50,515 bases of DNA from assembly GCA_030682795.1 (NCBI GenBank), contig JAUXNJ010000043.1:1-50515 (forward strand), written 5' to 3'. The notes beneath the pieces are model-generated. The model was not told the origin of the DNA and made no database searches. It saw only the letters and a program-made list of their open reading frames with translations. Shown here one piece after another: positions 36,543 to 44,178 of the stretch. The stretch comes from Sphingobacteriaceae bacterium (GTDB lineage: Bacteria; Bacteroidota; Bacteroidia; UBA7662). Numbering within the stretch: the stretch's first letter is position 1; the number at the start of each line of letters is the position of its first letter. Both the position numbers and the translations under genes were made by a program.

Positions 36543-38952
36543 ACTGCTGCTTCTGCTGCTTTTTCCTGTGATTGCTGCCGCCCAAACAGGAGAAATACGG
36601 GGCATCGTTAAGAACAAAAACACGAACGAAAGTATCCCTTTCGCCAACGTAATCATTCAAAATACCACCATTGGTACGACCACCGACATCGATGGTAAAT
36701 ACAGCATTGGCAGCCTCAAGCCAGGTTTTTATAATGTGCAGGTGAGTTATTTGGGTTTCAAAACCAAAACCATTTTCGAAATTCAGGTGGTAAATTCCCG
36801 TCCCGCCATTGTAAACATCGAAATGGAGGAAGATGCGCGTAGTTTGCAGGCTGTGGAAGTGCAGGCTTCGGCTTTTACCCGCACCGAGGAGAGTCCCGTT
36901 TCATTGCGCACCATTGGTGCTGCCGAAATCCAGCGGAATCCGGGCGGTAACCGCGACATCTCCCGTGCCATTCAAAGTTTGCCAGGGGTATCGAGCGGTG
37001 CCAGTTTCCGCAACGACATCATCATCCGCGGTGGCGCGCCCAATGAGAACCGTTTTTATTTAGATGGGGTGGAGGTGCCAACGATTAACCACTTTGCTAC
37101 ACAGGGCAGCTCGGGTGGACCGGTGGGCATAATCAACGTAGACATGATTCGGGAAGTGGATTTTTACTCTGGCGCCTTCCCGTCGAACCGCGGCAATACC
37201 TTGAGTTCGGTGTTTGAGTTCAAGCAAAAAGACCCGCGTACCGATAAAGCTGCTTTCCGGGGCATTGTTGGGGCCAGCGACATCGGTTTGATTGCCGAAG
37301 GTCCAATCAATGAGAAGATATCGTACGTCGTTTCAGCGCGCCGCAGTTATTTGCAGTTTTTGTTCAACGCCATTGGCCTTCCTTTTTTACCCACTTTCAA
37401 TGGTTTTCAGGGCAAGGTGAAGTATAAAATCGACAATCAAAACGAAATTTACTTCGTGGGTTTGGGCGCCATCGATCAGTTTGCGTTGAATACCGGCCTC
37501 AATTTGAGCTACGACCCGGCCATCAATCCAGGTGTAGACAGCCAATTAGTGAAGCAGCAGCGCTACATCCTGGGCAATTTGCCAGTCAATACCCAGTGGA
37601 ACTACACCAATGGTTTGGTGTACAAGCGCTATCGGAAAAACGGCTACCATACCTTTGTGCTGAGTCGCAATATGCTTAACAATGTGAGCTATAAGTACCA
37701 AGACAATGACGAAAGCAAGCTCAAGCTGCAAGATTTCAAGAGTCAAGAAAGTGAAAACCGCTTCCGTTACGAAAACAACATCCGTACCCCGGAAGGCTGG
37801 AAAATCAATTACGGGGTGAACATCGACCGGGCCCGCTATTTTGTAGAAAACAACACCAACGATTTGGTGGGCAGCACCATTGTAAATCGCAACTTCAGTA
37901 ACGAAATCTTTTTAACCCGTTACGGCTTTTTTGGACAAGTATCGAAAGGCTTATTTGGGGAGATATTGGTGTTGAGCGCCGGCTTGCGGATAGATGGAAA
38001 CAACTTTGCCGAGAGCATGGAAAATCCGCTAGATCAGTTCTCGCCTCGCTTTTCGCTCTCTTACAATTTCGCACCTAAACTCAGCTTTAATGCCAACGTA
38101 GGGCGCTACTACCAATTGCCGGCTTATACGGTTTTGGGCTTCCGCGACAATGTGGGTAATTTGGTGAACCGCGACAATGGGGTTAAGTACATTGGCGTAG
38201 ACCATTACGTGGCAGGCTTTGAGTATTTTGGGAAGAAGAACTTCAGGAGTACCCTGGAAGGTTTCTACAAAAACTACTTTCAGTACCCCTTTTTGCTTGA
38301 CCAAGGCGTGAGTTTGGCTAATTTGGGAAGCGATTTTGGGGTCATTGGCAATGCGCCGGTAACCAGCACCAACAATGGCCGGTCGTATGGCATCGAATAT
38401 TTGGCGCAACAAAAACTCAGCAAAGGCTTTTACGGCATTTTCTCCTACACTTGGGTGCGTTCGGAGTTCCAAAACGCCACAGGTGAGTTTATTCCCTCGG
38501 CCTGGGACAACCGCAACATCTTTACCCTCACCGGCGGCAAAATCTTCAAGAAAAACTGGGAACTGGGTGTGCGCTACCGCTACGTAGGTGGCGCGCCTGT
38601 TACGCCCTTCGATCCAGCCTTAACCCTAACGCGCTCAGTTTGGGATGTGCAACAACGCCCTGTATTGGATTTTGCCAATCTCAATACCCAGCGAGGTGGT
38701 CCAACCCAGCAACTCGATATTCGCATCGACAAAAAATGGAATTTTGAGAAGTGGGCCTTCAACTTTTATGTGGATGTGCAGAATTTGCTCAACCAACAAA
38801 CGGTGCTCAATTCATTCATTGTGGCTCAAATTGACCCAGCTACAGGTGCACCCGTAGTGGATCCAAACGATCCTACCCGCTATTTGGCCGATCAAATCCC
38901 GAATACGGCTGGAACACGCTTGCCTACTATCGGCATCATTATAGATTTTTAA
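36529..38952 (+). CDS. TonB-dependent outer-membrane receptor
   Basis: This 807-residue receptor has a signal peptide (about 1-18), a CarboxypepD_reg-like beta-sandwich (about 20-110: GEIRGIVKNKNTNESIPFANV, DIDGKYSIGSLKPG), a plug domain (about 118-225, with NDIIIRGGAPNENRFYLDGVEVP), and a 22-strand barrel to the C-terminal IGIIIDF. It imports a large ligand using TonB energy. No SusD partner follows, which argues against a glycan SusCD pair and leaves metal chelate, vitamin or peptide as possibilities. The ATG at 36529 overlaps crtW by 14 nt. Confidence 0.92.
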   Translation: MHVSRLLLLLLFPVIAAAQTGEIRGIVKNKNTNESIPFANVIIQNTTIGTTTDIDGKYSIGSLKPGFYNVQVSYLGFKTKTIFEIQVVNSRPAIVNIEMEEDARSLQAVEVQASAFTRTEESPVSLRTIGAAEIQRNPGGNRDISRAIQSLPGVSSGASFRNDIIIRGGAPNENRFYLDGVEVPTINHFATQGSSGGPVGIINVDMIREVDFYSGAFPSNRGNTLSSVFEFKQKDPRTDKAAFRGIVGASDIGLIAEGPINEKISYVVSARRSYLQFLFNAIGLPFLPTFNGFQGKVKYKIDNQNEIYFVGLGAIDQFALNTGLNLSYDPAINPGVDSQLVKQQRYILGNLPVNTQWNYTNGLVYKRYRKNGYHTFVLSRNMLNNVSYKYQDNDESKLKLQDFKSQESENRFRYENNIRTPEGWKINYGVNIDRARYFVENNTNDLVGSTIVNRNFSNEIFLTRYGFFGQVSKGLFGEILVLSAGLRIDGNNFAESMENPLDQFSPRFSLSYNFAPKLSFNANVGRYYQLPAYTVLGFRDNVGNLVNRDNGVKYIGVDHYVAGFEYFGKKNFRSTLEGFYKNYFQYPFLLDQGVSLANLGSDFGVIGNAPVTSTNNGRSYGIEYLAQQKLSKGFYGIFSYTWVRSEFQNATGEFIPSAWDNRNIFTLTGGKIFKKNWELGVRYRYVGGAPVTPFDPALTLTRSVWDVQQRPVLDFANLNTQRGGPTQQLDIRIDKKWNFEKWAFNFYVDVQNLLNQQTVLNSFIVAQIDPATGAPVVDPNDPTRYLADQIPNTAGTRLPTIGIIIDF

Positions 38953-38959
38953 AATCCTG

Positions 38960-38976
38960 ATGCCTAGCGTAGGCAT
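38960..38976 (+). terminator. Hairpin after the TonB receptor gene
   Basis: ATGCCTA and TAGGCAT form a perfect 7-bp stem with a 3-nt loop, 7 nt after the stop codon. There is no T-run directly after it, so it may only protect the 3' end. Confidence 0.35.
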
Positions 38977-39052
38977 GGCAACGCCGGTTTGTTTTGTCAT
39001 GTCCTATTTTATTGCTATATTAAGGCTTGCATTTTCAATTTAAACCTTCGAT

Positions 39053-40702
39053 ATGGCGCATTCCTTCTTTCGTTACCTTTTGTTTTTATTCTGTTTTTCG
39101 CTCTTTTCTTGCACCGAATATAAATACCGAAAAGAAGTAGATGCGCAATTACAAGCCCAGCTCGATTCGTTGTCGGGACAAAGTGCCGCCATTCAAGACG
39201 AAGCGGTTCACCAGCTTGATTTAATCAGCGAAATGTACCGCAAGGGGGGCACTTATTTGTCGGCCAAGTGGCAGCACGAAGAAAACATCCGGCAATTGAT
39301 AGAGGCCATCCGCAACAGCAAATCCGAAGGCTTGCATCCTGAGGATTACCATTTGCAGGCCATCGAAAGCATGTTGGAGCGCGTAAATACCGATGATTTA
39401 GCCACTGCCGTTGAAATGGCGCAGCTCGAATTGCTGCTCACCGACGCCTTTTTAACCCTCAGTTCGCACTTGGCCGCTGGAAAAACCGATGCCGTAAGTG
39501 CCGATCCGCAGTGGAATGCCGCCAAACGCAATTTGCCCATTCAGTGGGATACCTACATCGACTCGGTGCTCGCCGCCAAAGCGGTGGCCAGCAGTTTAGC
39601 CGCGCTCACACCCCGTCACCGTCAGTACAACAATCTCCGCAAAGCCCTCCGGTACTATCAAGAATTAGCCGCGGTAGGTGGCTGGGAAGCTTTTAGTACC
39701 ACCGAAAAGAAACTCCAAAAGGGCATGCAGAGCGCCGACGTGGTGGCATTGCGCAAGCGTCTGGTAGCTAGTCAGGGCGCTTTTCCCATAGATACCGAAG
39801 ATTCGACTCTTTTTGATGAAAGTCTGCATCAACAGGTAGTGATTTTTCAAACCCGCCATGGGCTGCCGAATGATGGGGTTTTAGGTCCACGGACCATACA
39901 AGCACTCAACACCACCGTGGAAGACCGCATTGCTACCATTGAAGCTAATCTCGAAAGATGGCGTTGGGTGGATGAAGAGCTGGGAGCTAAGCATGTTTTG
40001 GTAAACATTGCCAATTTTACGATACAGCTGTATGAGAACGATTCGGTAGTGTTTGAAACCGAGGCCATTGTAGGCAAGACTTATCGCAAAACCCCTGTTT
40101 TTAGTGGGATGATGAATCATTTGGTGTTTAATCCCGATTGGACCGTGCCACCCGGCATCATGCGCAACGATGTGATTCCTGCAGTGCTTAAAAATCGCAG
40201 CTATTTGGCCCAAAAGAACATGGTGCTATTGACCCGCGATGGCAAAGAGGTGAGTCCTTCACAGGTAGACTGGAAACAGGTAACGGCCTCTAATTTTCCG
40301 TACATGGTGAGGCAGCGGCCAGGCAAGGACAACGCCTTGGGCAAGGTGAAGTTTATGTTCCCCAACACCCACAATGTGTACATCCACGACACGCCAACGC
40401 GGAATTTATTCACCCAAACCGACCGCAGCTTTAGTTCTGGTTGCATCCGCATTAACCAGCCCATTGTCTTCGCCAAGCTGTTGCTTGAGGCCGATAGTTC
40501 GGCTACGGCTGCGCAAATCGATCAAATACTGGCAAAGCCAGCCACCCGTACCATCCGCTTAAAAAAGCATATTCCTGTGCATATTTTGTACTTAACTGCC
40601 TGGGCAGATGAAAACGGCACGGTGTATTTTCGGCCCGATTTGTATGAAAGAGATGTGACCTTGCTGCGTGCACTCAAACGCAGCTACGCTCCTGTGGCTT
40701 AA
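39053..40702 (+). CDS. YcbB/LdtD-like L,D-transpeptidase lipoprotein
   Basis: This 549-residue envelope enzyme has a lipoprotein-type N-terminus (C20 in LFSC). It follows the YcbB layout: a helical N-terminal region (about 40-220), a peptidoglycan-binding domain (about 225-290, LPNDGVLGPRTIQALN), and a YkuD catalytic domain (about 310-480) with HDTPT and the catalytic SSGCIRI motif. It forms 3-3 cross-links in peptidoglycan or attaches proteins to it. The convergent neighbour is a second, unrelated-subfamily L,D-transpeptidase. Confidence 0.92.
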   Translation: MAHSFFRYLLFLFCFSLFSCTEYKYRKEVDAQLQAQLDSLSGQSAAIQDEAVHQLDLISEMYRKGGTYLSAKWQHEENIRQLIEAIRNSKSEGLHPEDYHLQAIESMLERVNTDDLATAVEMAQLELLLTDAFLTLSSHLAAGKTDAVSADPQWNAAKRNLPIQWDTYIDSVLAAKAVASSLAALTPRHRQYNNLRKALRYYQELAAVGGWEAFSTTEKKLQKGMQSADVVALRKRLVASQGAFPIDTEDSTLFDESLHQQVVIFQTRHGLPNDGVLGPRTIQALNTTVEDRIATIEANLERWRWVDEELGAKHVLVNIANFTIQLYENDSVVFETEAIVGKTYRKTPVFSGMMNHLVFNPDWTVPPGIMRNDVIPAVLKNRSYLAQKNMVLLTRDGKEVSPSQVDWKQVTASNFPYMVRQRPGKDNALGKVKFMFPNTHNVYIHDTPTRNLFTQTDRSFSSGCIRINQPIVFAKLLLEADSSATAAQIDQILAKPATRTIRLKKHIPVHILYLTAWADENGTVYFRPDLYERDVTLLRALKRSYAPVA

Positions 40703-41487
40703 GGAGCCAGCTGCACCAGGGCAGTGGCATCAGGCAGGGAAGGGGCGTCGCTTCCGAGCCAGGCCCAAATTTGATGTGGGCTTAGGGATTGCTCCAGAAG
40801 TGTACTACTACTGTGCTGCGGATGATAAATGAACAAGCAGGATTTACCTGCGAGCAGGTTGATCAGACGCTCATGATCGGCCATGGGAATGGCAGGGCAA
40901 CCCAAACTGCGACCTAGTCGACCATGTTGGGCCACAAACTCCTGACTTACATATTCAGCGCCGTGCATCACAATGTAGCGTTCGCGGGCCTTTTCGTTGA
41001 TACCGGCTTCTTGTCCATCGAGGTAAAGGCTCAAGCCGTGCTTGCCGATGTAGGTATCACCTGTAACATAAAAACCGAGACTGCTTTGAAAGGAGGAAGC
41101 CTTGTTGGAAAAGTTTTCAGCGAATAACTCTCCGGAATTACGACCGTGTGCCACCAGACTGCTGTGCAGCAAACGGCGGTTTTTGAGGTCGAACACCCAC
41201 AGTCTTTCCTGACTAGATGGCAGTGAAAAATCGATGATGCTGAGGTAGGGTTTGGCAACAGCCCCGCTTGCTTGCAAGGCAAAATACCCGCGAACAGCCT
41301 TTTCAAAAAGAGGGAAGCTGAGCTGCTTTGCGGCCATTTCTGGCTGCGCATACAACCATTGGCTCATCAATTGCAAGGAGTCAGCACTTTGCTCGCTGCG
41401 CACAGTTTCGCTGGCCGGTACACCTCTAAAACCGAGGGATACCAACAATACGGTACATAAGCTCGCGATACTGATTTTTAAATACAT
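40699..41487 (-). CDS. YkuD_2-type murein L,D-transpeptidase catalytic domain protein
   Basis: This 262-residue exported protein has a signal segment (about 1-25). Its catalytic block has VMHGAEYV (H175) and LGRSLGCPAIP (S194, C197), the signature of the murein L,D-transpeptidase catalytic domain family. It lacks a peptidoglycan-binding domain. Its stop shares TTAA with the convergent YcbB-like gene. A role in cell-wall cross-linking or stress is inferred. Confidence 0.88.
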   Translation of the reverse strand: MYLKISIASLCTVLLVSLGFRGVPASETVRSEQSADSLQLMSQWLYAQPEMAAKQLSFPLFEKAVRGYFALQASGAVAKPYLSIIDFSLPSSQERLWVFDLKNRRLLHSSLVAHGRNSGELFAENFSNKASSFQSSLGFYVTGDTYIGKHGLSLYLDGQEAGINEKARERYIVMHGAEYVSQEFVAQHGRLGRSLGCPAIPMADHERLINLLAGKSCLFIYHPQHSSSTLLEQSLSPHQIWAWLGSDAPSLPDATALVQLAP

Positions 41488-41532
41488 GCTGACTGCCTGA
41501 TTGTAAATGTTTTACAAAGGTCAGCTTTGTGT

Positions 41533-41697
41533 ATGAGAAAACAAGGTCAAGCCGCTTTTATTTTGAAAAGAAGCCTTTTAGGCTACCAATTATTGTTTAT
41601 GGTTGAATCGATTGAAGTAGGGTATCCGAGTTTGATTGGAAGGCATTTGGCCAAGTACAGCATGATTGATGAAATGTTTAGATACTATCGAATTTGA
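41533..41697 (+). CDS. Possible 54-residue small protein
   Basis: An ATG ORF encodes MRKQGQAAFILKRSLLGYQL followed by a mixed C-terminus ending RYYRI. It sits in an otherwise empty gap. CAGCTTTG, one mismatch from the -7 consensus, ends 3 nt before the ATG, the same geometry as other genes here. It overlaps the 3' end of the convergent lipoprotein gene by 13 nt. No homologue is recognised, and it may be spurious. Confidence 0.3.
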   Translation: MRKQGQAAFILKRSLLGYQLLFMVESIEVGYPSLIGRHLAKYSMIDEMFRYYRI

Positions 41698-42488
41698 ATG
41701 TTGTGCTCAAATGTTGACTCGAATTCAAAGTAAAAACCAAGTTGCGTATTGATTAAATCACCTTGAAATCTGCTAAAAGTGATGATTAAGTACTCAGCTG
41801 AAGTAGTGTCGAGTAGTGGTTTTATGTCAAAAAAACCGTTGTCCGGAATCAGCTGAAATTGTAGGGGGTATCCCATGCCTTGGTTCAAGAAATGTAACTT
41901 GACTAATAGTTGCCGAGTTGCATTATTTGGGTCAGTTTCCCAGGTGTAAGTCAAATTTAAATTATTTTCGAAGGGTGAAGGTTCCACAGGAGGATTGTGA
42001 TGAACTTCCATCTCAAGCCGTTTAGGAATACGACCCATAAATTGACCAATTTCAATTCCGTCTAAGATAAAGCGGATAGAAGCATTTTGGCCAGTTTGTA
42101 GTCCGTTTCTAGTCCATCCTATCGTAAAACCATCTTCGCTTTTCAGTTGAAGAGGTTGTTGATTATTTATGCTAAATAGCAAATCATAATATTCTTTGTT
42201 CGCATAAAATCGATATTGCATTGATTCCCAGCGTCCACTGCTCGTGGAAGTATGATACTGCATGCGTAGTAGGTTTCGAGCTAACAAGGTTTTGCGATAG
42301 AGCGCCAAAGTAGCCCGACTCATACTGCTTTGTGGCACATAGTCGAGCGGATGCCAGACTTTATTGAAGCTTTGCCGTTGTTCTTGTAGTCGGTCTTCGA
42401 GCTTTTCTTTGCTACAAGCTCCAAACAAGAGAAGGAGCGCAGCAAGTAAAAAACCGAGCAGCCAAAAACAAAAGCTAGGGTAACGCAT
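41685..42488 (-). CDS. Hypothetical lipoprotein
   Basis: This 267-residue protein has a strong hydrophobic leader and lipobox (LFGAC, lipidated C25). The mature region is mainly beta (YRFYANKEYYDLLFSINNQQP, NNLNLTYTWETD, QLLVKLHFLNQG). The gene is more AT-rich than its flanks. No family is recognised; surface or periplasmic location is likely. Confidence 0.7.
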   Translation of the reverse strand: MRYPSFCFWLLGFLLAALLLLFGACSKEKLEDRLQEQRQSFNKVWHPLDYVPQSSMSRATLALYRKTLLARNLLRMQYHTSTSSGRWESMQYRFYANKEYYDLLFSINNQQPLQLKSEDGFTIGWTRNGLQTGQNASIRFILDGIEIGQFMGRIPKRLEMEVHHNPPVEPSPFENNLNLTYTWETDPNNATRQLLVKLHFLNQGMGYPLQFQLIPDNGFFDIKPLLDTTSAEYLIITFSRFQGDLINTQLGFYFEFESTFEHNIQIR

Positions 42489-42575
42489 CTTATTACAGCG
42501 ATAACGCTAGCCATTTATTGTGTTGGCTTGTGTAATTTACATCAAATATAGTCGCGATCCCCGCCTAGTTACATT

Positions 42576-42746
42576 TTATTGTGCTTGCAATTTCGCAATT
42601 TCATCGGCTACAGCAGCTGCGGAAGCCGTCTTCTGGTCTGAAGCTTTGCGATTGGTTTTGCTTAAATCGAAAGCTTCTTTAAGGAGTTTTGCGTGTTGCT
42701 CTTGCAAAAGCTCGAGTTTTGTTTTTTTCTTGAATAGTCCGAACAT
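42576..42746 (-). CDS. Lacal_2735-type (DUF6435) small protein
   Basis: This 56-residue charged helical protein starts MFGLFKKKTKLELLQEQ, with LSKTNRKASDQKTA near residue 30. The pattern matches a small Bacteroidota-conserved family of unknown role. ATG 42746 is chosen because the conserved N-terminus begins there. Confidence 0.75.
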   Translation of the reverse strand: MFGLFKKKTKLELLQEQHAKLLKEAFDLSKTNRKASDQKTASAAAVADEIAKLQAQ

Positions 42747-42801
42747 GCTTTTATAACAAGTGGCTAAGATTTTAGTTTGATGCATGCTTGATTAATTGCC
42801 T

Positions 42802-43086
42802 TCATCGAATCATCCAGCCGATCAATCCCAACAAAAGGAGCAAGGCAAGTATGGAAAAAAGCAGGAGCTTTTGATTAGATTTTCGACGGTCTTCGGCCAC
42901 AGTTGCCATAAACGCTTCCCGTGCCACCACTGATTTGAATTTGCCGCCTTGAGTGCCGCGCTTGCCTTTGCCGCTGCCTCGCATCAGAATGTCGCCATTT
43001 AACGTTTTGCGATTGGCTGAGCGCAGCATGGCTGTGTTTTGCCGAATGCTGGCAATCATACCTTGTATGGAACCACCTAAACTCAT
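42802..43086 (-). CDS. Small tail-anchored membrane protein
   Basis: This 94-residue protein has a basic N-terminal half (MRGSGKGKRGTQGGKFK at about 35-51) and one C-terminal transmembrane helix (about 74-92, LLLFSILALLLLLGLIGWMI). No enzymatic motif is seen. It may be cotranscribed with the small gene at 42576-42746, 55 nt downstream. Function is unknown. Confidence 0.65.
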   Translation of the reverse strand: MSLGGSIQGMIASIRQNTAMLRSANRKTLNGDILMRGSGKGKRGTQGGKFKSVVAREAFMATVAEDRRKSNQKLLLFSILALLLLLGLIGWMIR

Positions 43087-43255
43087 CTTTTCACAAAATA
43101 ATGAAAAAAAGAGGAAGGTGGTTTTGGCCTAATTAGGGGGGAGGTGTTTAACATGATCTTTTGTCCTGCACCGTACCACGTTGTTGTTCCAAGGCCCAAC
43201 TGCGCTGTTTTTTGTGTTCCTAAACATGCATGCCGTTCTAAATGCTAATTTTCGC

Positions 43256-43263
43256 TATTTTTG
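43256..43263 (+). promoter_or_regulatory. -7 box abutting the hepT start
   Basis: TATTTTTG exactly matches TAnnTTTG and ends 4 nt before the ATG at 43268. Confidence 0.5.
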
Positions 43264-43267
43264 AATA

Positions 43268-43675
43268 ATGGAAGGCCACGACATCAGATGGAAACAGCGC
43301 TTCGAGCATTTTAACAGGGCTTTTTTACGCTTGCAGGAAGCGCTGCAATTGCCTGAACTGAATGAGCTGGAGCGCAACGGCTTGATGCAAAGGTTTGAAT
43401 TTACCTTGGAATTGGCTTGGAAAACGCTGAAAGACTACCTCGAATACCAAGGTTTTGCGTTCAGACCTTCTCCGAAAGAAACCCTCCGGCAAGCTTTTGA
43501 AGCTGGCTACCTCGAAAATGTGCAGGCACTTATTGATGGTTATGACATGCGAAACCAACTTTCGCACGATTACAGCGACGAAAAATTCAGGCATGCCGAA
43601 AAGCTGTTTAGAGAAGAAACCAATGCGGCCTTGGTGGCACTGCACGACTTCTTAAAGCAAAACCTCGGCACATGA
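43268..43675 (+). CDS. hepT: HEPN-domain toxin, HepT/HI0074 family
   Basis: This 135-residue all-helical protein is of the nucleotidyltransferase-substrate-binding (HI0074) family. RNQLSHDY (95-102) supplies the HEPN RNase motif RX4H (R95, H100) and the following Tyr (Y102), which in characterised HepT proteins is the residue AMPylated by the partner. It overlaps mntA by 4 nt (ATGA). It is probably the RNase toxin of a HEPN/MNT toxin-antitoxin module. Confidence 0.87.
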   Translation: MEGHDIRWKQRFEHFNRAFLRLQEALQLPELNELERNGLMQRFEFTLELAWKTLKDYLEYQGFAFRPSPKETLRQAFEAGYLENVQALIDGYDMRNQLSHDYSDEKFRHAEKLFREETNAALVALHDFLKQNLGT

Positions 43676-44013
43676 GTTCGGCTCCTACATTAGCATTGCA
43701 AGCAGCAGATTTCGGCTTAAGTGAGCGTGAATTGAAAACTGTGCAAGGTGTTTTTAGTAATTTTCCAGAGGTAAAGCTGGTGTACGTTTACGGCAGCAGG
43801 GCCAAAGGGAATTTTAAGTCGGGCAGCGATATCGATTTGGCCATCTTAGAACCTGCCACCGATTTGCGCTTGCGGAGTAAACTTCAAAGCTTGTTCGACG
43901 ATAGTCATCTACCCATGCGGGTTGATTTGGTTGATTTCCAAAGTTTGGAGAGCGATTCGCTCAAATCACACATCATGCGTGTAGGGCGCTGCATTTATCA
44001 GGCGGACCGTTGA
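43672..44013 (+). CDS. mntA: MNT-type nucleotidyltransferase antitoxin
   Basis: This 113-residue minimal nucleotidyltransferase has the GSX10DXD motif GSRAKGNFKSGSDID (G41, S42, D53, D55) and a third Asp in VDLVD (D85). Characterised homologues inactivate HepT by transferring AMP to its conserved Tyr. The motif is complete, so the enzyme is probably active. It is translationally coupled to the upstream HEPN gene. Confidence 0.88.
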   Translation: MSSAPTLALQAADFGLSERELKTVQGVFSNFPEVKLVYVYGSRAKGNFKSGSDIDLAILEPATDLRLRSKLQSLFDDSHLPMRVDLVDFQSLESDSLKSHIMRVGRCIYQADR

Positions 44014-44021
44014 TGTTAGCG

Positions 44022-44047
44022 AAACCGCGGATGAACAGCGGTTTTGT
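44022..44047 (+). terminator. Weak terminator-like hairpin after hepT-mntA
   Basis: AAACCGC (44022-44028) pairs with GCGGTTT (44038-44044) over 7 bp, followed by TGTTG. The T-run is poor. Confidence 0.4.
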
Positions 44048-44145
44048 TGGCCGATGAATAGCGAGCTTGGATAGAAAAGCCTAAGGCATCGAAAATGGCT
44101 ATTAAGAATCCTCCAAACGCATCTTCCAAAAAAAGAAAAAGATGA

Positions 44146-44178
44146 AAGTTGAAAAAGGAGCGGCTGCGATTTCAACTT
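44146..44178 (-). terminator. Possible terminator of the LolA/FtsX/barrel operon
   Basis: AAGTTGAAA (44146-44154) pairs with TTTCAACTT (44170-44178) around a 15-nt loop overlapping the barrel stop codon. The minus strand then has T-rich sequence beginning about 5 nt later. Confidence 0.4.
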
